A stretch of DNA of 64,000 nucleotides from Alteromonas_F sp964429915 (GTDB lineage Bacteria; Pseudomonadota; Gammaproteobacteria; Enterobacterales; Alteromonadaceae), in contig CAYSDZ010000005.1 of the NCBI GenBank assembly GCA_964429915.1, positions 1-64,000 on the forward strand, in the 5' to 3' direction. A model generated the notes under the pieces. It made no database searches. It saw only the letters and a program-made list of their open reading frames with translations, and was not told where the DNA came from. This document shows, piece after piece, positions 36,150 through 44,506 of the stretch (position 1 is the stretch's first letter; each line of letters begins with the position of its first letter). Position numbers and translations under genes: made by a program.

Positions 36150-36530
36150 AACAGGTGGCAATACCAAATTAAATAAAAACGGTCAGTTTGTAAAATGTGG
36201 GGACAGGCTACAAGCGACCGCTGAATAAAACGAATTAATACAGAACGAATTTGCAAGACAACGTGTGAAGGCACAGTGTTTTAACACTAAATACGGCTTG
36301 AGCTGCTGACTGACGGATAAGACGCCAGGAGGTAGTGAGAGGTATGAGGTCTGGTTCGCCAGACCCGTCCGTCAGCATTGTGCTTTTCACGGCAAAACCA
36401 TGCAAAAGCGTCGAGAGTGACTCGACGTCTTGAGAGATGCATGGCTCATGCCAACACGTTGATTTAAAACTGATGCGCGAATAATAAAAGCAATAACGCG
36501 TTATTTACATCAATTGTTAGGAGAAAAATC
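36150..36530 (+). other. Highly structured flagellin 2-3 intergenic region
   Basis: 381 bases with nested hairpins. GGTCTGG-TTCG-CCAGACC (36348-36365) is a very stable stem with a UUCG tetraloop, enclosed by CTGACGGA (36310-36317)/TCCGTCAG (36368-36375). A second pair is CCATGCA (36398-36404)/TGCATGG (36438-36444) around CGTCGAG/CTCGACG (36409-36427). AATAACGCGTTATT (36492-36505) is a perfect palindrome before flagellin 3. No T-run terminator and no convincing sigma-28 site were found, so this is probably an RNA spacer between co-transcribed genes. Confidence 0.5.
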
Positions 36531-37364
36531 ATGGGTCTTTTTGTAAACACCAACGTTTCATCATTAAACGCACAACGTCAACTTTTTAACTCGGGCAATG
36601 GTTTAGATACGGCGTTTGAACGTCTATCGTCAGGCTTTAGAATCAACAGCGCGGCAGACGACGCTGCTGGGTTACAGATTTCTGATCGAATTACCTCACA
36701 AATATCGGGTTTAGACCAAGCGGTAAGAAACGCAAACGATGCGATTTCATTAGCTCAAGTCGCAGAAGGAGCGCTGTCTGAAACGACCAATGCGTTGCAG
36801 CGTATACGCGTACTCGCTATTCAATCACAAAATGGGATCAACTCATCAGCTGACAGGGTTGCCCTGCAACAAGAAGTGACAGCGTTACGAGCGGAAGTGT
36901 CTCGAATTGCGTCAACCACTCAGTTCGCTGGTGTGGATATTCTAAGTGGTTCGTTTTCCTCGTCGTTTTTGGTGGGGGCTAATGCGGGTCAAACGATCAG
37001 CGTCAACCTTTCAAGTGCCGATGGCGCAAGCTTTGGCTTCTCTGGATTGACCAACGGTGCAGACGTCAACGTTTTGACAGAGCCTAATGCCTCAGCCGCG
37101 CTGGGTATTGTCGACAGTGCTATTTCTGCGATTGGCGGAGTACGTGCAGAACTGGGTGCAGTACAAAACCGATTTCAATCAACGATAAGAAATTTAAGTA
37201 ATATTTCTGAAAATGCGTCAGCGGCAAGATCGCGCATCCGAGATACAGATTTTGCCACTGAAACGGCAGCCCTCACCCGTTTCCAAATTATTCAGCAGGC
37301 GAGCACGACTGTGCTAGCACAGGCGAATCAGCGACCGCAAGCCGCATTGTCTTTGTTACAGTAG
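36531..37364 (+). CDS. fliC: Flagellin 3 (subtype B)
   Basis: 277 aa. N-terminus GLFVNTNVSSLNAQRQLFNSGNGLDTAFERLSSGFRINSAADD and C-terminus ALTRFQIIQQASTTVLAQANQRPQAALSLLQ place it with flagellin 2. The central part (NLSSADGASFGFSGLTNGAD) is intermediate between subtypes. The leader carries TGTTAGGAGA, complementary over nine bases to the loop of both candidate RNAs. No promoter of its own was recognised. Copy B of the RNA element follows. Confidence 0.95.
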   Translation: MGLFVNTNVSSLNAQRQLFNSGNGLDTAFERLSSGFRINSAADDAAGLQISDRITSQISGLDQAVRNANDAISLAQVAEGALSETTNALQRIRVLAIQSQNGINSSADRVALQQEVTALRAEVSRIASTTQFAGVDILSGSFSSSFLVGANAGQTISVNLSSADGASFGFSGLTNGADVNVLTEPNASAALGIVDSAISAIGGVRAELGAVQNRFQSTIRNLSNISENASAARSRIRDTDFATETAALTRFQIIQQASTTVLAQANQRPQAALSLLQ

Positions 37365-37578
37365 TTTTTATTACAACGATTAGCGAATAGATAAACCACA
37401 GAGGGTGGGAGTTGAGAGGCCAACCCTTGCCAAGGAAGGCGGCCCTTAGGGCTTGATTTAAACCTAAAGGGCCTCTACCTTTTAATAAAACGCCGACTTT
37501 GCAAGACTAAGAGTGTAGAAGTTATGGTTGAGAGGCCAGTATATATCTACTAATCTTGAAAGCCGACTGAAACCGAAT

Positions 37579-37636
37579 TTGCTCCAATCTCCTAACGTGA
37601 GCAAGCTGGCTGGGTTGTTATGACCCAGCCTTTTTT
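37579..37636 (+). ncRNA. Candidate regulatory RNA copy B (anti-Shine-Dalgarno loop plus terminator)
   Basis: Stem TTGCTC (37579-37584)/GAGCAA (37599-37604) closes a 14-base loop with TCTCCTAACG (37588-37597). Three bases later GGCTGGGT (37608-37615)/ACCCAGCC (37623-37630) and TTTTTT form a terminator. Compared with copy A the stem has changed at both strands (CGCTC/GAGCG against TTGCTC/GAGCAA) while the loop core is identical, a covariation pattern. Its loop pairs with GTTAGGAGA in flagellin 3 and 2 leaders and GTTAGGAG in the flgL leader. Confidence 0.58.
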
Positions 37637-37839
37637 ATGCCAGTGTCAAAATCACCACGCCAATGAACGTTGCTAGTATGTTTAAAGCATAGCGCGTGCC
37701 AACAACGAATTTCCAGCCTATTTACCACTATTTTTTTCCAAAAACATGAAATATATGTCTCTTAGATAAATTATGGCAATAAAAAAATCAATTAAAACAG
37801 AAGTATAGGATTTATCTAAAAATTAATTTAAAAAAAAGC

Positions 37840-37866
37840 TAAAGAACATAGAGAGTCAGTCGATAG
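37840..37866 (+). promoter_or_regulatory. Sigma-28 promoter of flagellin 4
   Basis: TAAAGAAC (37840-37847), 11 bases, GTCGATAG (37859-37866). Spacing is exact and the -10 matches six of eight. TTGAGAGG (37873-37880) follows seven bases later, as it does after the flagellin 1 promoter. Confidence 0.7.
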
Positions 37867-37976
37867 CCTTAGTTGAGAGGAAATTTAACTATGAGGTTGT
37901 TGTGTAGGCGTAGTGAACCTGCATAACACAATATTGATTGAGCCATGAGCGATGAGCTGAGGCCCAGGAGGTAACT

Positions 37977-38807
37977 ATGTCTTTATTTGTAAATACTAAC
38001 ACGTCTGCATTAAACGCACAGCGTAACTTGTTTGACGTGAACGATCGCCTGAATACGTCGTTTGAGCGCTTATCATCAGGTTTTCGAATCAACAGTGCAG
38101 CGGATGATGCGGCAGGTCTGCAAATTTCAGATCGTCTTACGTCGCAGATCCAAGGTTTGAATCAAGCAGTACGAAATGCTAATGATGCTATTTCTTTAGC
38201 GCAAACCGCTGAGGGAGCATTAAGCGAAGTAACAACTAGCTTACAGCGCATTAGAACCTTATCTGTTCAATCGCAAAACGGAATTAACAGTTCTGCCGAT
38301 AGAACCGCATTGCAACAAGAAGTGACTCAGCTTGTAAACGAGATATCAAGAATAGCGACTGATACGCAGTTTGCAGGTAATGATATTTTAACCGGTGGGT
38401 TTTCAGCGGCCTTTCTTGTTGGTGCAAACGCAGGTCAAACCATAAGTGTTAATTTATCAACCAGTAACGGTGCGTCCTTCGGTGCCTCGGGCTTGGGTGT
38501 TGGTGCGGTTGATATTAGTACGACTGGCGGAGCATCAGCAGCGCTAGCATCCATTGATACAGCGATTTCATCTATTGGTGCAACGCGAGCAGAGTTAGGT
38601 GCTTTGCAAAATCGTTTTCAATCTACGATTAGAAACTTGAGCAATATTTCTGAAAACGTGGCAGGCGCACGTTCACAGGTAAGAGACACGGATTTTGCAC
38701 TTGAAACCGCAGAGCTTACCCGTAACCAAATTATTCAACAGGCTTCGGTTTCTGTGTTAAGCCAGGCAAATCAGCGGCCTCAGACAGCGTTGTCTTTACT
38801 GGGTTAA
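37977..38807 (+). CDS. fliC: Flagellin 4 (subtype A)
   Basis: 276 aa, very close to flagellin 1: FDVNDRLNTSFERL, the central stretch NLSTSNGASFGASGLGVGAVDISTT and the ending LTRNQIIQQASVSVLSQANQRPQTALSLLG. The ribosome site is CAGGAGGTAACT, unlike the TTAGGAG of subtype B. Like the others it lacks D2/D3, so the filament surface would be formed mainly by D1 and its glycans. Own sigma-28 promoter. Confidence 0.96.
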   Translation: MSLFVNTNTSALNAQRNLFDVNDRLNTSFERLSSGFRINSAADDAAGLQISDRLTSQIQGLNQAVRNANDAISLAQTAEGALSEVTTSLQRIRTLSVQSQNGINSSADRTALQQEVTQLVNEISRIATDTQFAGNDILTGGFSAAFLVGANAGQTISVNLSTSNGASFGASGLGVGAVDISTTGGASAALASIDTAISSIGATRAELGALQNRFQSTIRNLSNISENVAGARSQVRDTDFALETAELTRNQIIQQASVSVLSQANQRPQTALSLLG

Positions 38808-38899
38808 TTTTAAATACTCAAGTAATCGTTGGAATAAGACAGCGGGTGTCTGTGTAAGCAGCGCCCGCTTTGTCGTTTCTACTAATTGGGGGTAGGATT

Positions 38900-39349
38900 A
38901 TGACTATTAATTCAATACAAGTTGGCCAGAATATTGCGTTATCAAATATTGGATCGGAAAGAACATCGACACCTCAGAGTGATGAGCAACGAGTCGATGT
39001 CAACGCTGAAGCACCGCTAAGAACAGATAATCAACAAGTAAACGTATCAGCAGAGACTCAAGAAAGTGAAACCAATGCCGATACATCTACTAATGAAAAC
39101 GGAAATACGCAAGCCTTACAGCAAGCAGTAGAAGACGTTGAAAACTTTGTTCAGGCGCAAGCGAGAAATCTGGCATTTTCGGTAGACGACGATACGAATC
39201 GTTCTATCGTAACAGTACGAGATACCGATTCGGGAGATGTGATACGTCAAATTCCGTCTGAAGAAGTACTAGCATTAGCTGAACGTATACAGTCTTTGCA
39301 AGACGATGTAGGTTCACGGGTAGGAGTGTTAGTAAACGGTCAAGTTTAA
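38900..39349 (+). CDS. flaG: Flagellar protein FlaG
   Basis: 149 aa from the ATG at 38900, with GGGGGTAGG just upstream; a longer frame from 38870 has no ribosome site. The C-terminal half (NLAFSVDDDTNRSIVTVRDTDSGDVIRQIPSEEVLALAERIQSL) is the FlaG domain. The N-terminal half is polar and disordered. In other polar flagellates FlaG limits filament length. It lies between the flagellins and fliD, the usual place. Confidence 0.9.
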   Translation: MTINSIQVGQNIALSNIGSERTSTPQSDEQRVDVNAEAPLRTDNQQVNVSAETQESETNADTSTNENGNTQALQQAVEDVENFVQAQARNLAFSVDDDTNRSIVTVRDTDSGDVIRQIPSEEVLALAERIQSLQDDVGSRVGVLVNGQV

Positions 39350-39361
39350 TGGGGTAATAAC

Positions 39362-40804
39362 ATGTCTATAAGTTCTTTGGGTGTTGGGTCTGGGTTAGAT
39401 CTTGAGGGTTTAGTCACACAGCTTTTGTCTGCGCAAAGACAACCAAGAGAAAATGCGATAAATGCAAGGGACGAAGCCAACGAAGCTGAAATCTCTGCTT
39501 TAGGGCAATTAAACTCAAGACTATCAGATTTTCAAGATGCGGTTGAAGAGCTTGAAAACTCCACAGACTTAAATGGACGCGAAACAACGGTGTCAACGCC
39601 TGATTTAGAAGAAGGCAATATCACAGCCGATGCGTCTAACAGTGCGCTTACCGGAGATTACGAAATACAAGTTGAGCAACTGGCTTCTGGCAGTCGTATC
39701 ATCACCGATGCCGCTGCGTTTACCAATTCATCTGATCCGGTGCTGTCATCTGGCTCGGGTTCGTTAACCTTTCAAGTCGGTGGAACGGGAGATTCGTTTT
39801 CAATAAACATCTCTGCTGGTAATACATTGGCGCAATTAAGAGAACAAATCAATAACGCTGAAAACAACTTCGGTGTTACGGCTAATATTATCGACACGGG
39901 CACTGCCGATGGTGCTAGATTGGTCATTACCTCTGACGTCACAGGTTTAGGTAACGATTTGGTCATTGTAAACGATAACGATTTAGCTGATCTAGAGCGC
40001 TTTGCAACAACCGATTCCACGCAGACATCTACCTTTTTATCACCCACGGAAACCGCACAAAATGCAATTGCGTTTGTCGACGGTTTGGAAGTGCAAAGCT
40101 CAACCAATGAATTTGAAAATACCATTCAAAACGTATCATTTGAAGTGAATAGCGTATCGGCATTGGACACTGACGGAGTCACACGCGTTGCCACGCGCCT
40201 CACCATAGGTTTTGACCGTGAAGGATTAGAGTCGCGTATTCGTGATTTTGTTGATAACTACAACAGCCTCATTGGTGAAATTGATACTTTGTCTCGATTG
40301 GGAGGGTCCGAGTTGGAAGAGGATGGCCCTCTAGCAGGTGATTCCTTGTTACGGGGAATTCAAAGCACACTCGCAAGCGTGATCAGTAGAAATGTTTCAA
40401 GCTCTGCTCTAGGCAATCTTTTTCAGTTGGGTGTAGAATTAAATGCCGAAGGCGAGCTCGAAATTGGGAACATTGATTTTGGTTTAGGAAGTGGAACAGA
40501 TAGATTAAATGACGCATTGGATGATAATTTTGACGACATTGCTGCATTATTTACTGATGAAAACGAAGGTATAGCCACGCAGCTCTTAGAAGCGCTGCAA
40601 CCTTTGACTCGCTCCGGCGGTTTAATTGACCTTCGTGAAAACGCGGCCAGAGAAGAACGTGACGAAATTCTTGATGATCGTGCAGCGTTAGAGTTGCGCT
40701 TGTTGAGTTCAGAGCAAATTTTGCGCGATCGATTCTTAAATCTCGATCAGACCGTAGCGAGTTTAAATAGCACGGGCGCAGCGCTGTTTGCAGCCTTGGG
40801 TTAA
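39362..40804 (+). CDS. fliD: Filament cap protein FliD (HAP2)
   Basis: 480 aa. N-terminus SISSLGVGSGLDLEGLVTQLLSAQRQPRE and C-terminal helices (ILDDRAALELRLLSSEQILRDRFLNLDQTVASLNSTGAALFAALG) are the FliD ends. The central region contains the two FliD domains (for example DYEIQVEQLASGSRI, NVSFEVNSVSA, DFVDNYNSLIGEIDTLSR). It caps the filament and guides flagellin insertion. fliS and a FliT-like gene follow closely. Confidence 0.95.
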   Translation: MSISSLGVGSGLDLEGLVTQLLSAQRQPRENAINARDEANEAEISALGQLNSRLSDFQDAVEELENSTDLNGRETTVSTPDLEEGNITADASNSALTGDYEIQVEQLASGSRIITDAAAFTNSSDPVLSSGSGSLTFQVGGTGDSFSINISAGNTLAQLREQINNAENNFGVTANIIDTGTADGARLVITSDVTGLGNDLVIVNDNDLADLERFATTDSTQTSTFLSPTETAQNAIAFVDGLEVQSSTNEFENTIQNVSFEVNSVSALDTDGVTRVATRLTIGFDREGLESRIRDFVDNYNSLIGEIDTLSRLGGSELEEDGPLAGDSLLRGIQSTLASVISRNVSSSALGNLFQLGVELNAEGELEIGNIDFGLGSGTDRLNDALDDNFDDIAALFTDENEGIATQLLEALQPLTRSGGLIDLRENAAREERDEILDDRAALELRLLSSEQILRDRFLNLDQTVASLNSTGAALFAALG

Positions 40805-40819
40805 CTAGGAGAAGTAGTA

Positions 40820-41248
40820 ATGAAATTGACAGGGATAAACGCTTACAAAAAAGGTAATCTGAAACAAGATATATCAACTGCGGACCCTCACCGCCTGACA
40901 TTGATGCTGATGCAGGGAGCGCTCGATAGGTTAGCATACGCGAAAGGCGCAATGGCAAGGAAAGAATACGAAGCAAAAGCGGATTTCTTATCTAAAGCTA
41001 CAGCAATACTCATTAACTTACGTGACACCATAGATTTTGAAACAGGTGGCGAAATCTCACAAAATTTATATGCGCTTTACGACTATATGATTGAACAAAT
41101 TGGGAATGCTCATATTCAGAACCGTCCTGAGTTGATCGATGAAGCGATTGGTTTGCTACTTCCCATTAAAGAGGCTTGGTTACAAATACCACAAAGTGCC
41201 AAAGAAGAAGCCTATCAAATGAAAAAGCAAAAAAGCCAAGCTGTTTAG
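40820..41248 (+). CDS. fliS: Flagellin chaperone FliS
   Basis: 142 aa. The family block reads ISTADPHRLTLMLMQGALDRLAYAKGAM and AILINLRDTIDFETGGEISQNLYALYDYM. FliS binds the flagellin C-terminus and prevents premature assembly. The leader contains TAGGAGA (40806-40812), a seven-base match to the complement of the candidate RNA loop. It is 15 bases after fliD. Confidence 0.94.
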   Translation: MKLTGINAYKKGNLKQDISTADPHRLTLMLMQGALDRLAYAKGAMARKEYEAKADFLSKATAILINLRDTIDFETGGEISQNLYALYDYMIEQIGNAHIQNRPELIDEAIGLLLPIKEAWLQIPQSAKEEAYQMKKQKSQAV

Positions 41249-41273
41249 GAATAATAGCTGTCTAGGAGTCAAT

Positions 41274-41558
41274 ATGGAGCGTTCTTCGCTAATACAAAAA
41301 ATTAACGCAGATATTGACGCCTGTCTTAGCAACGAAGACATCGATTTTTCTACTTTACGATCGTTAATAGAAAAGCGAGACAGTGCAGTCAAAACCCACT
41401 TGGCAACACTTGACGAGGCGAAAGCAAAAGTGTTTGCGCAAAAGGAAATAGCCTTTCAATCGTCTTTGCAGGAACGCATCTCTACACTTTTAGCATCAGC
41501 AAAAAATGATCTATCTTTATCCATAACAGCACGAAAAGTGGCGGCAAAATATAAATAA
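41274..41558 (+). CDS. FliT-like flagellar chaperone
   Basis: 94 aa, entirely helical by pattern, with charged heptads (FSTLRSLIEKRDSAVKTHLATLDEAKAKVFAQKEIAFQSSLQ). Size and place directly after fliS fit FliT, the chaperone of FliD, but sequence conservation in that family is low and I rely mainly on position. TAGGAG lies before the ATG. Last gene of the flagellar block. Confidence 0.65.
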   Translation: MERSSLIQKINADIDACLSNEDIDFSTLRSLIEKRDSAVKTHLATLDEAKAKVFAQKEIAFQSSLQERISTLLASAKNDLSLSITARKVAAKYK

Positions 41559-41660
41559 GCATTAATTTCGTCAACTTCCCGTCATACTTGTGGTACAAAT
41601 AATGCTGTATCGCCTTGAATCAACTATAAAAGTGCGATGAGTCATAACAGGGACTAAAGC

Positions 41661-42650
41661 ATGTTTAACGATAAATCAATTCTTATAACCGGTGGAACAG
41701 GGTCTTTTGGCAAGCACTTTATTACCAGTTTGCTTAAAAATTATAGACCTAAGCGTCTTATTGTTTATTCTCGAGACGAGCTTAAACAGTTTGAAATGCA
41801 ACAGGTGTTTGATGCGCCGTGTATGCGTTACTTTTTAGGCGACGTAAGAGATAAACACAGGCTAAAAGCCGCCACACGAGATGTAGACTTTGTTATTCAT
41901 GCTGCTGCGTTAAAGCAAGTGCCAGCCGCAGAATACAACCCTAATGAGTGTATCAAGACCAATATCAATGGCGCACAAAACGTGATTGATGCTTGTATCG
42001 AAAACAATGTAAATAAAGTTATTGCATTGTCTACCGACAAAGCGGCTAACCCAGTGAATTTATATGGCGCAACGAAGCTCGCATCGGATAAGTTGTTTGT
42101 CGCAGCTAATAATATTTCTGGCGCGAAAGGGCCTCGTTTTTCAGTGGTTAGATATGGCAATGTCGTTGGCTCTAGAGGTTCAGTGGTTCCTTTTTTCCAA
42201 GCTTTGATCGATAAAGGTGAAACAATATTGCCCGTCACTCATCCAGATATGACGCGCTTTTGGATACCCCTTAGCGAGGGCGTCACGTTTGTGATAAAAA
42301 ACTTTGAACGCATGCAAGGTGGGGAAATATTCGTTCCTAAGATCCCCTCGGTACGTATTCTTGATCTAGTCGAAGCCATAAGTGGAAATAGACAATATAA
42401 AGAAGTGGGTATTCGTCCCGGCGAAAAAATGCATGAAATTATGGTGCCTGAAGAAATGGCAAGGCATACGTTTGAGTTCGACGATCACTATGTGATTTCT
42501 CCTGCCATCAAATTTTTCGATAAAAATGTAAAATACGATCGCAACAAAGCTGGAGAAAAAGGTAAAACTGTGCCTGATAAATTTGAATACCATTCAGGGA
42601 CAAACCCAGAGTTTTTATCCGTTGAACAGTTAAAAAAACTGAATGAGTAG
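41661..42650 (+). CDS. pseB: UDP-GlcNAc 4,6-dehydratase (inverting), pseudaminic acid pathway step 1
   Basis: 329 aa SDR enzyme. The NAD(P) site reads ILITGGTGSFGKHF. The PseB-type catalytic region has LSTDKAANPVNLYGATKLASDKLF, in which the usual SDR tyrosine block is NLYGATK. It converts UDP-GlcNAc to the 4-keto-6-deoxy-L-arabino sugar, the first step to CMP-pseudaminic acid. Start ATG with GGGAC upstream. It begins a run pseB-pseC-pseF-pseI-pseG with short overlaps, evidently one operon, placed right after the flagellar genes. Confidence 0.95.
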   Translation: MFNDKSILITGGTGSFGKHFITSLLKNYRPKRLIVYSRDELKQFEMQQVFDAPCMRYFLGDVRDKHRLKAATRDVDFVIHAAALKQVPAAEYNPNECIKTNINGAQNVIDACIENNVNKVIALSTDKAANPVNLYGATKLASDKLFVAANNISGAKGPRFSVVRYGNVVGSRGSVVPFFQALIDKGETILPVTHPDMTRFWIPLSEGVTFVIKNFERMQGGEIFVPKIPSVRILDLVEAISGNRQYKEVGIRPGEKMHEIMVPEEMARHTFEFDDHYVISPAIKFFDKNVKYDRNKAGEKGKTVPDKFEYHSGTNPEFLSVEQLKKLNE

Positions 42651-43794
42651 TATGATCAGCTACGGAAAACAATCACTCAATGACGACGACTTTGGTGCGG
42701 TTGCAGACGTTCTAGCCAACCAAAATCTAACTCAGGGGCAGCAAGTTCCGGCCTTTGAACAGGCACTGTGCGATTACACAGGGGCAAAATATGCTGTTGC
42801 TGTAAATAGTGGTACCTCTGCTTTGCATATTGCTTGCTTAGCGGCTGGTGTTAGTCAAGGTGATATAGTGTATACCACACCTAATACCTTTGTTGCCTCT
42901 GCCAACTGTGCCTTGTATTGCGGTGCGCAAATCGACTTTGTTGATATCTGCCCCAAAACGCGTCAATTGAATTTTGAGCAACTTGAAAATAAGCTCATAA
43001 AAGCGAATCAATCCAATACTTTACCCAAAGCGCTTATCCTCGTGCATTTCGCTGGACACGCCTGTGATATGCAAAAAGCTTACGCACTATCGCAGAAATA
43101 CGGTTTTGTAATTATTGAAGATAATGCTCATGGCTTGGGTGGTCAGTATCAAGGCCAATATCGCTTAGGGAAACCGGCACATTCATCGTTTACCGCCTGT
43201 TCATTTCATCCTGTTAAGTCGATTACGACGTGTGAGGGTGGGGCAGTGCTGACAGACAATCCCGAACACGCGAAAACCTTAAGAATGTATGCGTCTCATG
43301 GGATCACGAAAGACAAAACTCATTTTTTATGCGAACCCTTTGGCGCAAGCCATTTTGAACAGCAGCATCTTGGTTTTAATTATCGTTTAAGCGATGTGCA
43401 TGCGGCGTTGGGACGTAGTCAACTCAAGCGTATCGATACCTTTATTGAAGCGCGTTTTCAGCGTGCGAAGCGCTATCACGAGGCGCTAAGTAAGCTACCT
43501 GTTATGTTGCCAGAACTCGACTCATTCAGTGCTTGGCACCTTTACGTGATTGAGCTGTTGGAACACGACCAAGTTGAAGTGTGCCAAACCCTATGGCAAC
43601 ACGGTATTGGCGTCAATGTGCATTACATTCCGGTGCACTGGCATCCGTATTTTCAGCAATTAGGGTTTAAGCAAGGGCAGTTTCCAAACAGTGAGGTTTA
43701 TTATAAACGCGCGATGACTTTACCTTTATTTCCTACGCTCACTGCCGATGAACAAGAACACGTGATTACTGTATTGACAGAGTGTTTAACATGA
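42643..43794 (+). CDS. pseC: PLP aminotransferase of the pseudaminic acid pathway
   Basis: 383 aa DegT/DnrJ/EryC1 enzyme. It shows NSGTSALHIACLAAGV, VHFAGHACDM, EDNAHGLGGQY and the PLP lysine in CSFHPVKSITTCEGGAV. It aminates the PseB product at C4 using glutamate. The ATG at 42643 overlaps pseB by eight bases; an ATG at 42652 is a second option. The stop overlaps pseF (ATGA). Confidence 0.93.
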   Translation: MSSMISYGKQSLNDDDFGAVADVLANQNLTQGQQVPAFEQALCDYTGAKYAVAVNSGTSALHIACLAAGVSQGDIVYTTPNTFVASANCALYCGAQIDFVDICPKTRQLNFEQLENKLIKANQSNTLPKALILVHFAGHACDMQKAYALSQKYGFVIIEDNAHGLGGQYQGQYRLGKPAHSSFTACSFHPVKSITTCEGGAVLTDNPEHAKTLRMYASHGITKDKTHFLCEPFGASHFEQQHLGFNYRLSDVHAALGRSQLKRIDTFIEARFQRAKRYHEALSKLPVMLPELDSFSAWHLYVIELLEHDQVEVCQTLWQHGIGVNVHYIPVHWHPYFQQLGFKQGQFPNSEVYYKRAMTLPLFPTLTADEQEHVITVLTECLT

Positions 43795-44495
43795 GCGTAA
43801 AAAGTATTGCCGTTATACCTGCACGGGGCGGCAGTAAACGCATAAAGCGTAAAAATATTCGGCTGTTTGCTGGACAACCGCTTCTCGCCTATAGCATTCA
43901 AGCCGCGAAACAAACCAAGGCGTTTACCGATATTGTCGTGTCGACTGATGACGCCGACATTGCGAATATAGCTCAAGAGTATGGTGCCACGGTTGTGATA
44001 GAACGGCCCGCATCGTTGGCAGATGATCATACCGGAACAAGCCCCGTTGTTCGCCACGCCATTAGTGACTATCAAAATGCTTTTCCCTCTCCCGATTTTG
44101 TTTGTTGTATTTATGCTACTGCGCCTTTTTTAAGTGCTGAAAAATTAGCCGAGGGGTTGACATTATTGGGCCAAAACCGTGCAGCTAAGTTTGCTTTTTC
44201 GGTGACAACCTTTGACTTCCCCATTCAAAGAGCACTTAAACTTTCAGGCTCGGGTGTTACTCCTGCTTCACCCGAATTCATAGGTAAACGTTCTCAGGAT
44301 TTAGAAGCACGTTATCATGACGCAGGGCAATTTTATTGGGGAACAACTCACGCCTGGCTTGAAAAACAGGCTATGTTCAAAGAGCACAGTCTGCCAATCG
44401 TATTACCGAGATATTTGGTGCAAGATATTGATACCGAAGAAGATTGGATAAGAGCAGAATTGATGTACAAAGCCTATGTAACGCCGGCGCAATAA
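43791..44495 (+). CDS. pseF: CMP-pseudaminic acid synthetase (cytidylyltransferase)
   Basis: 234 aa from the ATG at 43791, which overlaps the pseC stop; an upstream ATG at 43782 has no ribosome site. The CTP-binding motif IPARGGSKRIKRKNI and the blocks VSTDDADIANIAQEYGA and YATAPFLSAEKL are those of PseF. It activates pseudaminic acid for transfer. It precedes pseI with only 11 bases between. Confidence 0.93.
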   Translation: MSVKSIAVIPARGGSKRIKRKNIRLFAGQPLLAYSIQAAKQTKAFTDIVVSTDDADIANIAQEYGATVVIERPASLADDHTGTSPVVRHAISDYQNAFPSPDFVCCIYATAPFLSAEKLAEGLTLLGQNRAAKFAFSVTTFDFPIQRALKLSGSGVTPASPEFIGKRSQDLEARYHDAGQFYWGTTHAWLEKQAMFKEHSLPIVLPRYLVQDIDTEEDWIRAELMYKAYVTPAQ

Positions 44496-44506
44496 GAGGT
44501 ACCTTA

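Larger units (their letters stand above)
37365..37976 (+). other. Flagellin 3-4 intergenic region
   Basis: 612 bases without a protein gene. In order: TTGAGAGG (37412-37419); a terminator-like hairpin GGCCCTTAGG (37441-37450)/CCTAAAGGGCC (37463-37473) followed by TCTACCTTTT; TTGAGAGG (37528-37535); RNA element copy B (37579-37636); an AT-rich stretch; the sigma-28 promoter and leader of flagellin 4. A block near 37489-37521 (TTTGCAAGAC ... GTGT.AAG) resembles one near 36250 in the previous gap, a trace of duplication. Confidence 0.55.

Noticed and set aside
36288..36320. Sigma-28 promoter of flagellin 3 (TAAATACG ... ACGGATAA)
   Set aside because: The distance between the two boxes is about six bases too long for FliA.
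36344..36433. 29-codon frame with AGGAGG upstream
   Set aside because: It runs through strong hairpins, has no known relative, and the spacing from the ribosome site is long; kept only as a remark.
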